Assembly: GCF_030463535.1 (NCBI RefSeq)
Contig: NC_132888.1
Coordinates: 24,889,269 to 24,953,268 of the forward strand
DNA: 64,000 nt
From: Salminus brasiliensis
Lineage: Eukaryota > Chordata > Actinopteri > Characiformes > Bryconidae
Direction: 5' to 3'
Shown here: one piece after another, positions 1-9,140 of the stretch
Numbering within the stretch: position 1 is the first letter of the stretch
Layout of the letters: each line of letters starts with the position of its first letter
Notes under the pieces: model-generated
Told to the model about the DNA's origin: nothing
The model's input: only the letters and a program-made list of their open reading frames with translations
The model's database searches: none
Program-made: the position numbers and the translations under genes

Positions 1-322
1 AGTTTGCAAGGTTCTTCTGCTTACGGCCATTCCACCCTTAGAACGCCTGATCTCGTCTGATCAAAGAAGCTACCTAGGGTTGGGCCTGGTTAGTACTTGA
101 ATGGGAGACTGAATGGGAATACCAGGTGTTGTAAGCTTTTCCAGTCCTGCAAACAATTAAAGCTTACATTTCCATGTTATTTACATATTTTGCACAAATT
201 TGTAGTTGAAACTCTTTTGTGTTGTACATGTTGATGTGTTAAAATGGAATGCTTTTTCTTGATTTTGAACAAATATGGTCTTAGCTATGAAATTTGAATC
301 CTCTAGTTTGCAAGGTTCTTCT

Positions 323-442
323 GCTTACGGCCATTCCACCCTTAGAACGCCTGATCTCGTCTGATCTCAGAAGCTACCTAGGGTTGGGCCTGGTTAGTAC
401 TTGAATGGGAGACTGAATGGGAGTACCAGGTGTTGTAAGCTT
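323..442 (+). pseudogene. 5S rRNA-like copy, type F (box C AATGGG)
   Basis: Type A sequence except that nt 94-95 read AA instead of TC, giving GACTGAATGGGA. This mispairs helix IV and makes a second copy of TGAATGGGA 12 nt after the first. The spacer usually has CATATTTTGC and GTACATG. By hand count about a quarter of all units (types C plus F) carry AATGGG. Confidence 0.75.
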
Positions 443-626
443 TTCCAGTCCTGCAAACAATTAAAGCTTACATTTCCATGTTATTTACATATTTTGCACA
501 AATTTGTAGTTGAAACTCTTTTGTGTTGTACATGTTGATGTGTTAAAATGGAATGCTTTTTCTTGATTTTGAACAAATATGGTCTTAGCTATGAAATTTG
601 AATCCTCTAGTTTGCAAGGTTTTTCT

Positions 627-746
627 GCTTACGGCCATTCCACCCTTAGATCGCCTGATCTCGTCTGATCTCAGAAGCGACCTAGGGTTGGGGCTGGTTA
701 GTACTTGAATTGGAGACTGTCTGGGAATACCAGGTGTTATAAGCTT
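627..746 (+). pseudogene. 5S rRNA-like copy, type E (degenerate)
   Basis: Marked by AGATCGCC (nt 25), GCGACC (nt 53), GGGGCTGG (C67 to G, breaking a helix V pair) and GTTATAAG (G113 to A, breaking a helix I pair). Three helices or promoter boxes are hit, so a functional 5S product is unlikely. Relatives begin at 2148, 4580, 7620, 9141, 11574, 12182, 14615, 16440, 20078, 21294, 24932, 39784, 40392, 42520, 46776, 51940 and 54980. Those at 11574, 14615, 16440, 20078, 21294 and 24932 share the further change GACCTCGGG. Confidence 0.75.
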
Positions 747-930
747 TTCCAGTCCTGCAAACAATTAAAGCTTACATTTCCATGTTATTTACATCTTTTG
801 CACAAATTTGTAGTTGAAACTCTTTTGTGTTGTAAATGTTGATGTGTTAAAATGGAATGCTTTTTCTTGGTTTTGAACAAATATGGTCTTAGCTATGAAA
901 TTTGAATTCTCTAGTTTGCACGATTCATCT

Positions 931-1050
931 GCTTACGGCCATTCCACCCTTAGAACGCCTGATCTTGTCTGATCTCAGAAGCTACCTAGGGTTGGGCCTG
1001 GTTAGTACTTGAATGGGAGACTGTCTGGGAATACCAGGTGTTGTAAGCTT
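931..1050 (+). rRNA. 5S rRNA-like copy, type B
   Basis: Preceded by the diagnostic GCACGATTCATCT flank. The 5S part has CTTGTCTG (nt 36 C to T, in loop C) but keeps helices I, III, IV and V as in type A, and it ends in a T5 terminator with AATGAAAGC in the spacer. Other copies with this flank begin at 3060, 5492, 7924, 9445, 12486, 17352, 21902, 25844, 28266, 30688, 32814 and 50117. A close variant flank, GCACAATTCATCT, precedes those at 47688 and 53460. Structurally this type is as good a 5S fold as type A. Confidence 0.8.
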
Positions 1051-1235
1051 TTTCAATCCTGCAAACAATGAAAGCTTACATTTCCATGTTATTTACATCT
1101 TTTGCACAAATTTGAAGTTGAAACTCTTTTGTGTTGTAAATTTTGATGTGTTGAAATGGAATGTTTTTTCTTGGTTTTGAACAAATATGGTCTTATCTAT
1201 GAAATTTGAATCCTCTAGTTTTTCAAGGTTCTTCT

Positions 1236-1355
1236 GCTTACGGCCATTCCACCCTTAGAATGGTTGATCTTGTCTGATCTCAGAAGCTAGCTAGGGTTGG
1301 GCCTGGTTAGTACTTGAATGGGAGACTGAATGGGAATACCAGGTGTAGTAAGCTT
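1236..1355 (+). pseudogene. 5S rRNA-like copy, type C (degenerate)
   Basis: Relative to type A it carries GAATGGTTGATCTTG in place of GAACGCCTGATCTCG, GCTAGCTAGG in box A, AATGGG in place of TCTGGG in box C, and GTAGTAAG at the 3' end. The box C change mispairs helix IV, and the change at nt 112 opens the inner end of helix I. The upstream flank has an extra base (TAGTTTTTCAAGG), shared only with the copy at 8229. Other type C copies (mostly AGAATGCC) begin at 3364, 5796, 10357, 13398, 15223, 27354, 29776, 34940, 37352, 41608, 43736, 45864, 48600, 51028 and 57697. Confidence 0.75.
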
Positions 1356-1539
1356 TTTCAATCCTGCAAACAAAGAAAGCTTACATTTCCATGTTATTTA
1401 CATCTTTTGCACAAATTTGTAGTTGAAACTCTTTTGTGTTGTAAATGTTGATGTGTTAAAATGGAATGCTTTTTCTTGGTTTTGAACAAATATGGTCTTA
1501 CCTATGAAATTTGAATTCTCTAGTTTGCACGGTTCTTCT

Positions 1540-1659
1540 GTTTACGGCCATTCCACCCTTAGAACGCCTGATCTTGTCTGATCTCAGAAGCTATTTAGGA
1601 TTGGGCCTGGTTAGTACTTGAATGGGAGACTGTCTGGGAATACCAGGTGTTGTAAGCTT
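1540..1659 (+). pseudogene. 5S rRNA-like copy, type D
   Basis: Starts GTTTACGG (nt 2 C to T, a tolerable wobble with G117), then AGAACGCCTGATCTTG and GCTATTTAGGATTGGG. The A at nt 61 breaks a helix II pair with C17. It ends with T5 and is followed by the poly-T spacer allele (CATTTTTTTTTCATC) with TTGTATTTGAAAC. Relatives begin at 3668, 6100, 8533, 10661, 13702, 15527, 19470, 20686, 24020, 37656, 41912, 42824, 46168 and 58001, with ACAACG, CCATACC, GATCGCAG or GCCTCGTTAG sub-variants. Confidence 0.75.
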
Positions 1660-1843
1660 TTTCAATCCTGCAAACAATGAAAGCTTACATTTCCATTTTT
1701 TTTTCATCTTTTGCACAAATTTGTATTTGAAACTCTTTTGTGTTGTAAATGTTGATGTGTTGAAATGGAATGCTTTTTCTTGATTTTAAACAAATATGGT
1801 CTTATCTATGAAATTTGAATCCTCTAGTTTGCAAGGTTCTTCT

Positions 1844-1963
1844 GCTTACGGCCATTCCACCCTTAGAACGCCTGATCTCGTCTGATCTCAGAAGCTACCT
1901 AGGGTTGGGCCTGGTTAGTACTTGAATGGGAGACTGTCTGGGAATACCAGGTGTTGTAAGCTT
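1844..1963 (+). rRNA. 5S rRNA-like copy, type A (consensus monomer)
   Basis: Reference copy for the array, 120 nt. Helix I is intact: GCTTAC at nt 1-6 pairs with GTAAGC at nt 113-118. Helix V (CCTGG with CCAGG) is intact. Helix III keeps pair 30:47 as T-A where other vertebrates have C-G, and helix IV keeps pair 82:94 as A-T where they have G-C. The base of helix II is damaged, because nt 21 and 57 are both T. Compared with a teleost 5S from memory, the changes are near nt 13, 21, 30, 47, 55, 56, 57, 63, 82, 92, 94 and 111. The start is set by the 5S 5' end. A T4 run follows at nt 119-122. A 5S origin is near certain, but whether the RNA is made or enters ribosomes is unknown and I think unlikely. 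Many other copies across the array are type A or nearly so, for example those at 4276, 10053, 13094, 41304 and 47384. Confidence 0.85.
1893..1940 (+). promoter_or_regulatory. Remnant 5S internal control region (box A, IE, box C)
   Basis: This is nt 50-97 of the copy at 1844. In 5S genes this region binds TFIIIA and TFIIIC. The intermediate element (nt 67-72, CCTGGT) is unchanged. Box A (nt 50-60, AGCTACCTAGG) carries three changes at nt 55-57 relative to vertebrate 5S. Box C (nt 80-97) carries changes at nt 82, 92 and 94. The GATGGGAGA-type core survives as GAATGGGAGA. I infer weakened rather than absent factor binding. No TATA-like element lies 25-30 bp upstream of this or other copies. Confidence 0.55.
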
Positions 1964-1993
1964 TTCCAGTCCTGCAAACAATTAAAGCTTACA
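1955..1993. repeat. 10-bp inverted repeat spanning the 5S 3' end (dyad)
   Basis: TGTAAGCTTT (1955-1964) and AAAGCTTACA (1984-1993) are perfect reverse complements separated by 19 bp. The left arm is the 3' strand of 5S helix I plus the terminator T's. The right arm lies in the spacer and contains a second GCTTAC, identical to the 5' end of the 5S. Each arm also contains a HindIII site (AAGCTT), 27 bp apart. The dyad recurs in nearly all units. It loses a pair in type C (GTAGTAAG) and in type E (GTTATAAG). Confidence 0.8.
1962..1965 (+). terminator. Pol III T4 terminator after 5S-like copy
   Basis: The 5S-like region ends ...GTAAGC followed by TTTT and then CC, the usual position and form of a 5S Pol III terminator. 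Types A, E, F and G carry T4. Types B, C and D carry T5 (GTAAGCTTTTTCAA). The element is kept in essentially every unit. Confidence 0.6.
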
Positions 1994-2147
1994 TTTCCAT
2001 GTTATTTACATCTTTTGCACAAATTTGTAGTTGAAACTCTTTTGTGTTGTACATGTTGATGTGTTAAAATGGAATGCTTTTTCTTGATTTTGAACAAATA
2101 TGGTCTTAGCTATGAAATTTGAATCCTATAGTTTGCAAGGTTCTTCT
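1964..2147. repeat. Representative spacer (184 bp) between 5S-like copies
   Basis: AT-rich, non-coding spacer. In order it holds the end of the T4 run, the right arm of the 3'-end dyad, a CATGTTATTTACATCTTTTGCAC segment, the 10-bp palindrome ACAAATTTGT, a GTGTTGTAMATGTTGATG segment, GGAATGCTTTTTCTTG, AACAAATATGG, and TCCTMTAGTTTGCAAGG just before the next copy. The alternatives at these points define the monomer types: AATTAAAGC, AATGAAAGC or CAAAGAAAGC; CATCTTTT or CATATTTT; GTAAATG, GTAAATT, GTACATG or GATGTAAATT; CTTGG or CTTGA. I see no TATA box, tRNA-like box or mobile-element sequence. Confidence 0.85.
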
Positions 2148-2451
2148 GCTTACGGCCATTCCACCCTTAGATCGCCTGATCTCGTCTGATCTCAGAAGCG
2201 ACCTAGGGTTGGGGCTGGTTAGTACTTGAATGGGAGACTGTCTGGGAATACCAGGTGTTATAAGCTTTTCCAGTCCTGCAAACAATTAAAGCTTACATTT
2301 CCATGTTATTTACATCTTTTGCACAAATTTGTAGTTGAAACTCTTTTGTGTTGTAAATGTTGATGTGTTAAAATGGAATGCTTTTTCTTGGTTTTGAACA
2401 AATATGGTCTTAGCTATGAAATTTGAATTCTCTAGTTTGCACGGTTCTTCT

Positions 2452-2571
2452 GTTTACGGCCATTCCACGCTTAGAACGCCTGATCTCGTCTGATCTCAGA
2501 AGCTACCTAGGGTTGGGCCTGGTTAGTACTTGAATGGGAGACTGTCTGGGAATACCAGGTGTTGTAAGCTT
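2452..2571 (+). rRNA. 5S rRNA-like copy, type G
   Basis: Starts GTTTACGG, has CCACGCTTAGAACG (a local C to G), then a type A body with TCTGGG and T4. The spacer carries CAAAGAAAGC, AATGCTGATG and GGAATGATTTTT. Relatives begin at 4884, 16744, 25236, 40696, 41000, 45256, 47080, 49512 and 52244. Confidence 0.7.
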
Positions 2572-4275
2572 TTCCAGTCCTGCAAACAAAGAAAGCTTAC
2601 ATTTCCATGTTATTTACATCTTTTGCACAAATTTGTAGTTGAAACTCTTTTGTGTTGTAAATGCTGATGTGTTAAAATGGAATGATTTTTCTTGGTTTTG
2701 AACAAATATGGTCTTAGCTATGAAATTTGAATCCTCTAGTTTACAAGGTTCTTCTGCTTACGGCCATTCCACCCTTAGAACGCCTGATCTCGTCTGATCT
2801 CAGAAGCTACCTAGGGTTGGGCCTGGTTAGTACTTGAATGGGAGACTGTCTGGGAATACCAGGTGTTGTAAGCTTTTCCAGTCCTGCAAACAATTAAAGC
2901 TTACATTTCCATGCTATTTACATCTTTTGCACAAATTTGTAGTTGAAACTCTTTTGTGTTGTAAATTTTGATGTGTTGAAATGGAATGCTTTTTCTTGGT
3001 TTTGAACAAATATGGTCTTAGCTATGAAATTTGAATTCTCTAGTTTGCACGATTCATCTGCTTACGGCCATTCCACCCTTAGAACGCCTGATCTTGTCTG
3101 ATCTCAGAAGCTACCTAGGATTGGGCCTGGTTAGTACTTCAATGGGAGACTGTCTGGGAATACCAGGTGTTGTAAGCTTTTTCAATCCTGCAAACAATGA
3201 AAGCTTACATTTCCATGTTATTTACATCTTTTGCACAAATTTGTAGTTGAAACTCTTTTGTGTTGTAAATTTTGATGTGTTGAAATGGAATGCTTTTTCT
3301 TGGTTTTGAACAAATATGGTCTTATCTATGAAATTTGAATCCTCTAGTTTGCAAGGTTCTTCTGCTTACGGCCATTCCACCCTTAGAATGCCTGATCTTG
3401 TCTGATCTCAGAAGCTAGCTAGGGTTGGGCCTGGTTAGTACTTGAATGGGAGACTGAATGGGAATACCAGGTGTAGTAAGCTTTTTCAATCCTGCAAACA
3501 AAGAAAGCTTACATTTCCATGTTATTTACATCTTTTGCACAAATTTGTAGTTGAAACTCTTTTGTGTTGTAAATGTTGATGTGTTAAAATGGAATGCTTT
3601 TTCTTGGTTTTGAACAAATATGGTCTTAGCTATGAAATTTGAATTCTCTAGTTTGCACGGTTCTTCTGTTTACGGCCATTCCACCCTTACAACGCCTGAT
3701 CTTGTCTGATCTCAGAAGCTACTTAGGATTGGGCCTCGTTAGGACTTGAATGGGAGACTGTCTGGGAATACCAGGTGTTGTAAGCTTTTTCAAACCTGCA
3801 AACAATGAAAGCTTACATTTCCATTTTTTTTTCATCTTTTGCACAAATTTGTATTTGAAACTCTTTTGTGTTGTAAATGTTGATGTGTTGAAATGGAATG
3901 CTTTTTCTTGATTTTAAACAAATATGGTCTTATCTATGAAATTTGAATCCTCTAGTTTGCAAGGTTCTTCTGCTTACGGCCATTCCACCCTAAGAACGCC
4001 TGATCTCGTCTGATCTCAGAAGCTACCTAGGGTTGGGCCTGGTTAGTACTTGAATGGGAGACTGTCTGGGAATACCAGGTGTTATAAGCTTTTCCAGTCC
4101 TGCAAACAATTAAAGCTTACATTTCCATGTTATTTACATCTTTTGCACACATTTGTAGTTGAAACTCTTTTGTGATGTAAATTTTGATGTGTTGAAATGG
4201 AATGCTTTTTCTTGGTTTTGAACAAATATGGTCTTATCTATGAAATTTGAATCCTCTAGTTTGCAAGGTTCTTCT

Positions 4276-6707
4276 GCTTACGGCCATTCCACCCTTAGAA
4301 CGCCTGATCTCGTCTGATCTCAGAAGCTACCTAGGGTTGGGCCTGGTTAGTACTTGAATGGGAGACTGTCTGGGAATACCAGGTGTTGTAAGCTTTTCCA
4401 GTCCTGCAAACAATTAAAGCTTACATTTCCATGTTATTTACATCTTTTGCACAAATTTGTAGTTGAAACTCTTTTGTGTTGTACATGTTGATGTGTTAAA
4501 ATGGAATGCTTTTTCTTGATTTTGAACAAATATGGTCTTAGCTATGAAATTTGAATCCTATAGTTTGCAAGGTTCTTCTGCTTACGGCCATTCCACCCTT
4601 AGATCGCCTGATCTCGTCTGATCTCAGAAGCGACCTAGGGTTGGGGCTGGTTAGTACTTGAATGGGAGACTGTCTGGGAATACCAGGTGTTATAAGCTTT
4701 TCCAGTCCTGCAAACAATTAAAGCTTACATTTCCATGTTATTTACATCTTTTGCACAAATTTGTAGTTGAAACTCTTTTGTGTTGTAAATGTTGATGTGT
4801 TAAAATGGAATGCTTTTTCTTGGTTTTGAACAAATATGGTCTTAGCTATGAAATTTGAATTCTCTAGTTTGCACGGTTCTTCTGTTTACGGCCATTCCAC
4901 GCTTAGAACGCCTGATCTCGTCTGATCTCAGAAGCTACCTAGGGTTGGGCCTGGTTAGTACTTGAATGGGAGACTGTCTGGGAATACCAGGTGTTGTAAG
5001 CTTTTCCAGTCCTGCAAACAAAGAAAGCTTACATTTCCATGTTATTTACATCTTTTGCACGAATTTGTAGTTGAAACTCTTTTGTGTTGTAAATGCTGAT
5101 GTGTTAAAATGGAATGATTTTTCTTGGTTTTGAACAAATATGGTCTTAGCTATGAAATTTGAATCCTCTAGTTTACAAGGTTCTTCTGCTTACGGCCATT
5201 CCACCCTTAGAACGCCTGATCTCGTCTGATCTCAGAAGCTACCTAGGGTTGGGCCTGGTTAGTACTTGAATGGGAGACTGTCTGGGAATACCAGGTGTTG
5301 TAAGCTTTTCCAGTCCTGCAAACAATTAAAGCTTACATTTCCATGCTATTTACATCTTTTGCACAAATTTGTAGTTGAAACTCTTTTGTGTTGTAAATTT
5401 TGATGTGTTGAAATGGAATGCTTTTTCTTGGTTTTGAACAAATATGGTCTTAGCTATGAAATTTGAATTCTCTAGTTTGCACGATTCATCTGCTTACGGC
5501 CATTCCACCCTTAGAACGCCTGATCTTGTCTGATCTCAGAAGCTACCTAGGATTGGGCCTGGTTAGTACTTCAATGGGAGACTGTCTGGGAATACCAGGT
5601 GTTGTAAGCTTTTTCAATCCTGCAAACAATGAAAGCTTACATTTCCATGTTATTTACATCTTTTGCACAAATTTGTAGTTGAAACTCTTTTGTGTTGTAA
5701 ATTTTGATGTGTTGAAATGGAATGCTTTTTCTTGGTTTTGAACAAATATGGTCTTATCTATGAAATTTGAATCCTCTAGTTTGCAAGGTTCTTCTGCTTA
5801 CGGCCATTCCACCCTTAGAATGCCTGATCTTGTCTGATCTCAGAAGCTAGCTAGGGTTGGGCCTGGTTAGTACTTGAATGGGAGACTGAATGGGAATACC
5901 AGGTGTAGTAAGCTTTTTCAATCCTGCAAACAAAGAAAGCTTACATTTCCATGTTATTTACATCTTTTGCACAAATTTGTAGTTGAAACTCTTTTGTGTT
6001 GTAAATGTTGATGTGTTAAAATGGAATGCTTTTTCTTGGTTTTGAACAAATATGGTCTTAGCTATGAAATTTGAATTCTCTAGTTTGCACGGTTCTTCTG
6101 TTTACGGCCATTCCACCCTTACAACGCCTGATCTTGTCTGATCTCAGAAGCTACTTAGGATTGGGCCTCGTTAGGACTTGAATGGGAGACTGTCTGGGAA
6201 TACCAGGTGTTGTAAGCTTTTTCAAACCTGCAAACAATGAAAGCTTACATTTCCATTTTTTTTTCATCTTTTGCACAAATTTGTATTTGAAACTCTTTTG
6301 TGTTGTAAATGTTGATGTGTTGAAATGGAATGCTTTTTCTTGATTTTAAACAAATATGGTCTTATCTATGAAATTTGAATCCTCTAGTTTGCAAGGTTCT
6401 TCTGCTTACGGCCATTCCACCCTAAGAACGCCTGATCTCGTCTGATCTCAGAAGCTACCTAGGGTTGGGCCTGGTTAGTACTTGAATGGGAGACTGTCTG
6501 GGAATACCAGGTGTTATAAGCTTTTCCAGTCCTGCAAACAATTAAAGCTTACATTTCCATGTTATTTACATCTTTTGCACACATTTGTAGTTGAAACTCT
6601 TTTGTGATGTAAATTTTGATGTGTTGAAATGGAATGCTTTTTCTTGGTTTTGAACAAATATGGTCTTATCTATGAAATTTGAATCCTCTAGTTTGCAAGG
6701 TTCTTCT
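4276..6707 (+). repeat. 8-unit higher-order repeat, copy 2 (2,432 bp)
   Basis: 5S-like copies start at 4276, 4580, 4884, 5188, 5492, 5796, 6100 and 6404, matching segment 1844-4275 unit for unit. The shared rare marks include CCACGCTTAG, ACTTCAATGGG and GTTAGGACTTG. Confidence 0.9.
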
Positions 6708-9140
6708 GCTTACGGCCATTCCACCCTTAGAACGCCTGATCTCGTCTGATCTCAGAAGCTACCTAGGGTTGGGCCTGGTTAGTACTTGAATGGGAGACTG
6801 TCTGGGAATACCAGGTGTTGTAAGCTTTTCCAGTCCTGCAAACAATTAAAGCTTACATTTCCATGTTATTTACATCTTTTGCACACATTTGTAGTTGAAA
6901 CTCTTTTGTGATGTAAATTTTGATGTGTTGAAATGGAATGCTTTTTCTTGGTTTTGAACAAATATGGTCTTATCTATGAAATTTGAATCCTCTAGTTTGC
7001 AAGGTTCTTCTGCTTACGGCCATTCCACCCTTAGAACGCCTGATCTCGTCTGATCAAAGAAGCTACCTAGGGTTGGGCCTGGTTAGTACTTGAATGGGAG
7101 ACTGAATGGGAATACCAGGTGTTGTAAGCTTTTCCAGTCCTGCAAACAATTAAAGCTTACATTTCCATGTTATTTACATATTTTGCACAAATTTGTAGTT
7201 GAAACTCTTTTGTGTTGTACATGTTGATGTGTTAAAATGGAATGCTTTTTCTTGATTTTGAACAAATATGGTCTTAGCTATGAAATTTGAATCCTCTAGT
7301 TTGCAAGGTTCTTCTGCTTACGGCCATTCCACCCTTAGAACGCCTGATCTCGTCTGATCTCAGAAGCTACCTAGGGTTGGGCCTGGTTAGTACTTGAATG
7401 GGAGACTGAATGGGAGTACCAGGTGTTGTAAGCTTTTCCAGTCCTGCAAACAATTAAAGCTTACATTTCCATGTTATTTACATATTTTGCACAAATTTGT
7501 AGTTGAAATTCTTTTGTGTTGTACATGTTGATGTGTTAAAATGGAATGCTTTTTCTTGATTTTGAACAAATATGGTCTTAGCTATGAAATTTGAATCCTC
7601 TAGTTTGCAAGGTTTTTCTGCTTACGGCCATTCCACCCTTAGATCGCCTGATCTCGTTTGATCTCAGAAGCGACCTAGGGTTGGGGCTGGTTAGTACTTG
7701 AATGGGAGACTGTCTGGGAATACCAGGTGTTATAAGCTTTTCCAGTCCTGCAAACAATTAAAGCTTACATTTCCATGTTATTTACATCTTTTGCACAAAT
7801 TTGTAGTTGAAACTCTTTTGTGTTGTAAATGTTGATGTGTTAAAATGGAATGCTTTTTCTTGGTTTTGAACAAATATGGTCTTAGCTATGAAATTTGAAT
7901 TCTCTAGTTTGCACGATTCATCTGCTTACGGCCATTCCACCCTTAGAACGCCTGATCTTGTCTGATCTCAGAAGCTACCTAGGGTTGGGCCTGGTTAGTA
8001 CTTGAATGGGAGACTGTCTGGGAATACCAGGTGTTGTAAGCTTTTTCAATCCTGCAAACAATGAAAGCTTACATTTCCATGTTATTTACATCTTTTGCAC
8101 AAATTTGAAGTTGAAACTCTTTTGTGTTGTAAATTTTGATGTGTTGAAATGGAATGTTTTTTCTTGGTTTTGAACAAATATGGTCTTATCTATGAAATTT
8201 GAATCCTCTAGTTTTTCAAGGTTCTTCTGCTTACGGCCATTCCACCCTTAGAATGGTTGATCTTGTCTGATCTCAGAAGCTAGCTAGGGTTGGGCCTGGT
8301 TAGTACTTGAATGGGAGACTGAATGGGAATACCAGGTGTAGTAAGCTTTTTCAATCCTGCAAACAAAGAAAGCTTACATTTCCATGTTATTTACATCTTT
8401 TGCACAAATTTGTAGTTGAAACTCTTTTGTGTTGTAAATGTTGATGTGTTAAAATGGAATGCTTTTTCTTGGTTTTGAACAAATATGGTCTTAGCTATGA
8501 AATTTGAATTCTCTAGTTTGCACGGTTCTTCTGTTTACGGCCATTCCACCCTTAGAACGCCTGATCTTGTCTGATCTCAGAAGCTACTTAGGATTGGGCC
8601 TGGTTAGTACTTGAATGGGAGACTGTCTGGGAATACCAGGTGTTGTAAGCTTTTTCAATCCTGCAAACAATGAAAGCTTACATTTCCATTTTTTTTTCAT
8701 CTTTTGCACAAATTTGTATTTGAAACTCTTTTGTGTTGTAAATGTTGATGTGTTGAAATGGAATGCTTTTTCTTGATTTTAAACAAATATGGTCTTATCT
8801 ATGAAATTTGAATCCTCTAGTTTGCAAGGTTCTTCTGCTTACGGCCATTCCACCCTTAGAACGCCTGATCTTGTCTGGTCTCAGAAGCTACCTAGGGTTG
8901 GGCCTGGTTAGTACTTGAATGGGAGACTGTCTGGGAATACCAGGTGTTGTAAGCTTTTCCAGTCCTGCAAACAATTAAAGCTTACATTTCCATGTTATTT
9001 ACATCTTTTGCACAAATTTGTAGTTGAAACTCTTTTGTGTTGTACATGTTGATGTGTTAAAATGGAATGCTTTTTCTTGATTTTGAACAAATATGGTCTT
9101 AGCTATGAAATTTGAATCCTCTAGTTTGCAAGGTTCTTCT
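6708..9140 (+). repeat. Array segment: one A unit plus second copy of the 1-2147 block
   Basis: 5S-like copies start at 6708, 7012, 7316, 7620, 7924, 8229, 8533 and 8837. Those from 7012 to 8533 repeat the order and rare marks of 19-1843, including GATCAAAGAAGC and the extra base in TAGTTTTTCAAGG. The unit at 8837 has CTTGTCTGGTCTC where its counterpart at 1844 has CTCGTCTGATCTC. Confidence 0.85.

Larger units (their letters stand above)
1..1843 (+). repeat. Array segment 1: units F-F-E-B-C-D
   Basis: 5S-like copies start at 19, 323, 627, 931, 1236 and 1540. The first has GATCAAAGAAGC (nt 45-46 changed) instead of GATCTCAGAAGC, a rare marker seen again only at 7012. The same unit order returns at 7012-8836, an offset of 6,993 bp (23 units plus 1 bp). 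Confidence 0.85.
1844..4275 (+). repeat. 8-unit higher-order repeat, copy 1 (2,432 bp)
   Basis: 5S-like copies start at 1844, 2148, 2452, 2756, 3060, 3364, 3668 and 3972, in the order A-E-G-A-B-C-D-A. The last has CCCTAAGAACG and GTTATAAG. Copy 2 follows directly. I noticed only one difference between them by eye (GCACAAATTTG here, GCACGAATTTG near 5059), so the duplication is very recent. Confidence 0.9.

Noticed and set aside
3031-3246. 71-codon open frame, with the same frame at 5463-5678 and a variant at 38235-38450
   Set aside because: It runs through the 5S-like part and spacer of one monomer and is open only in B-like copies. The repeats at 3031 and 5463 are identical because the 8-unit block is duplicated. 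There is no protein family resemblance and no reason for translation.
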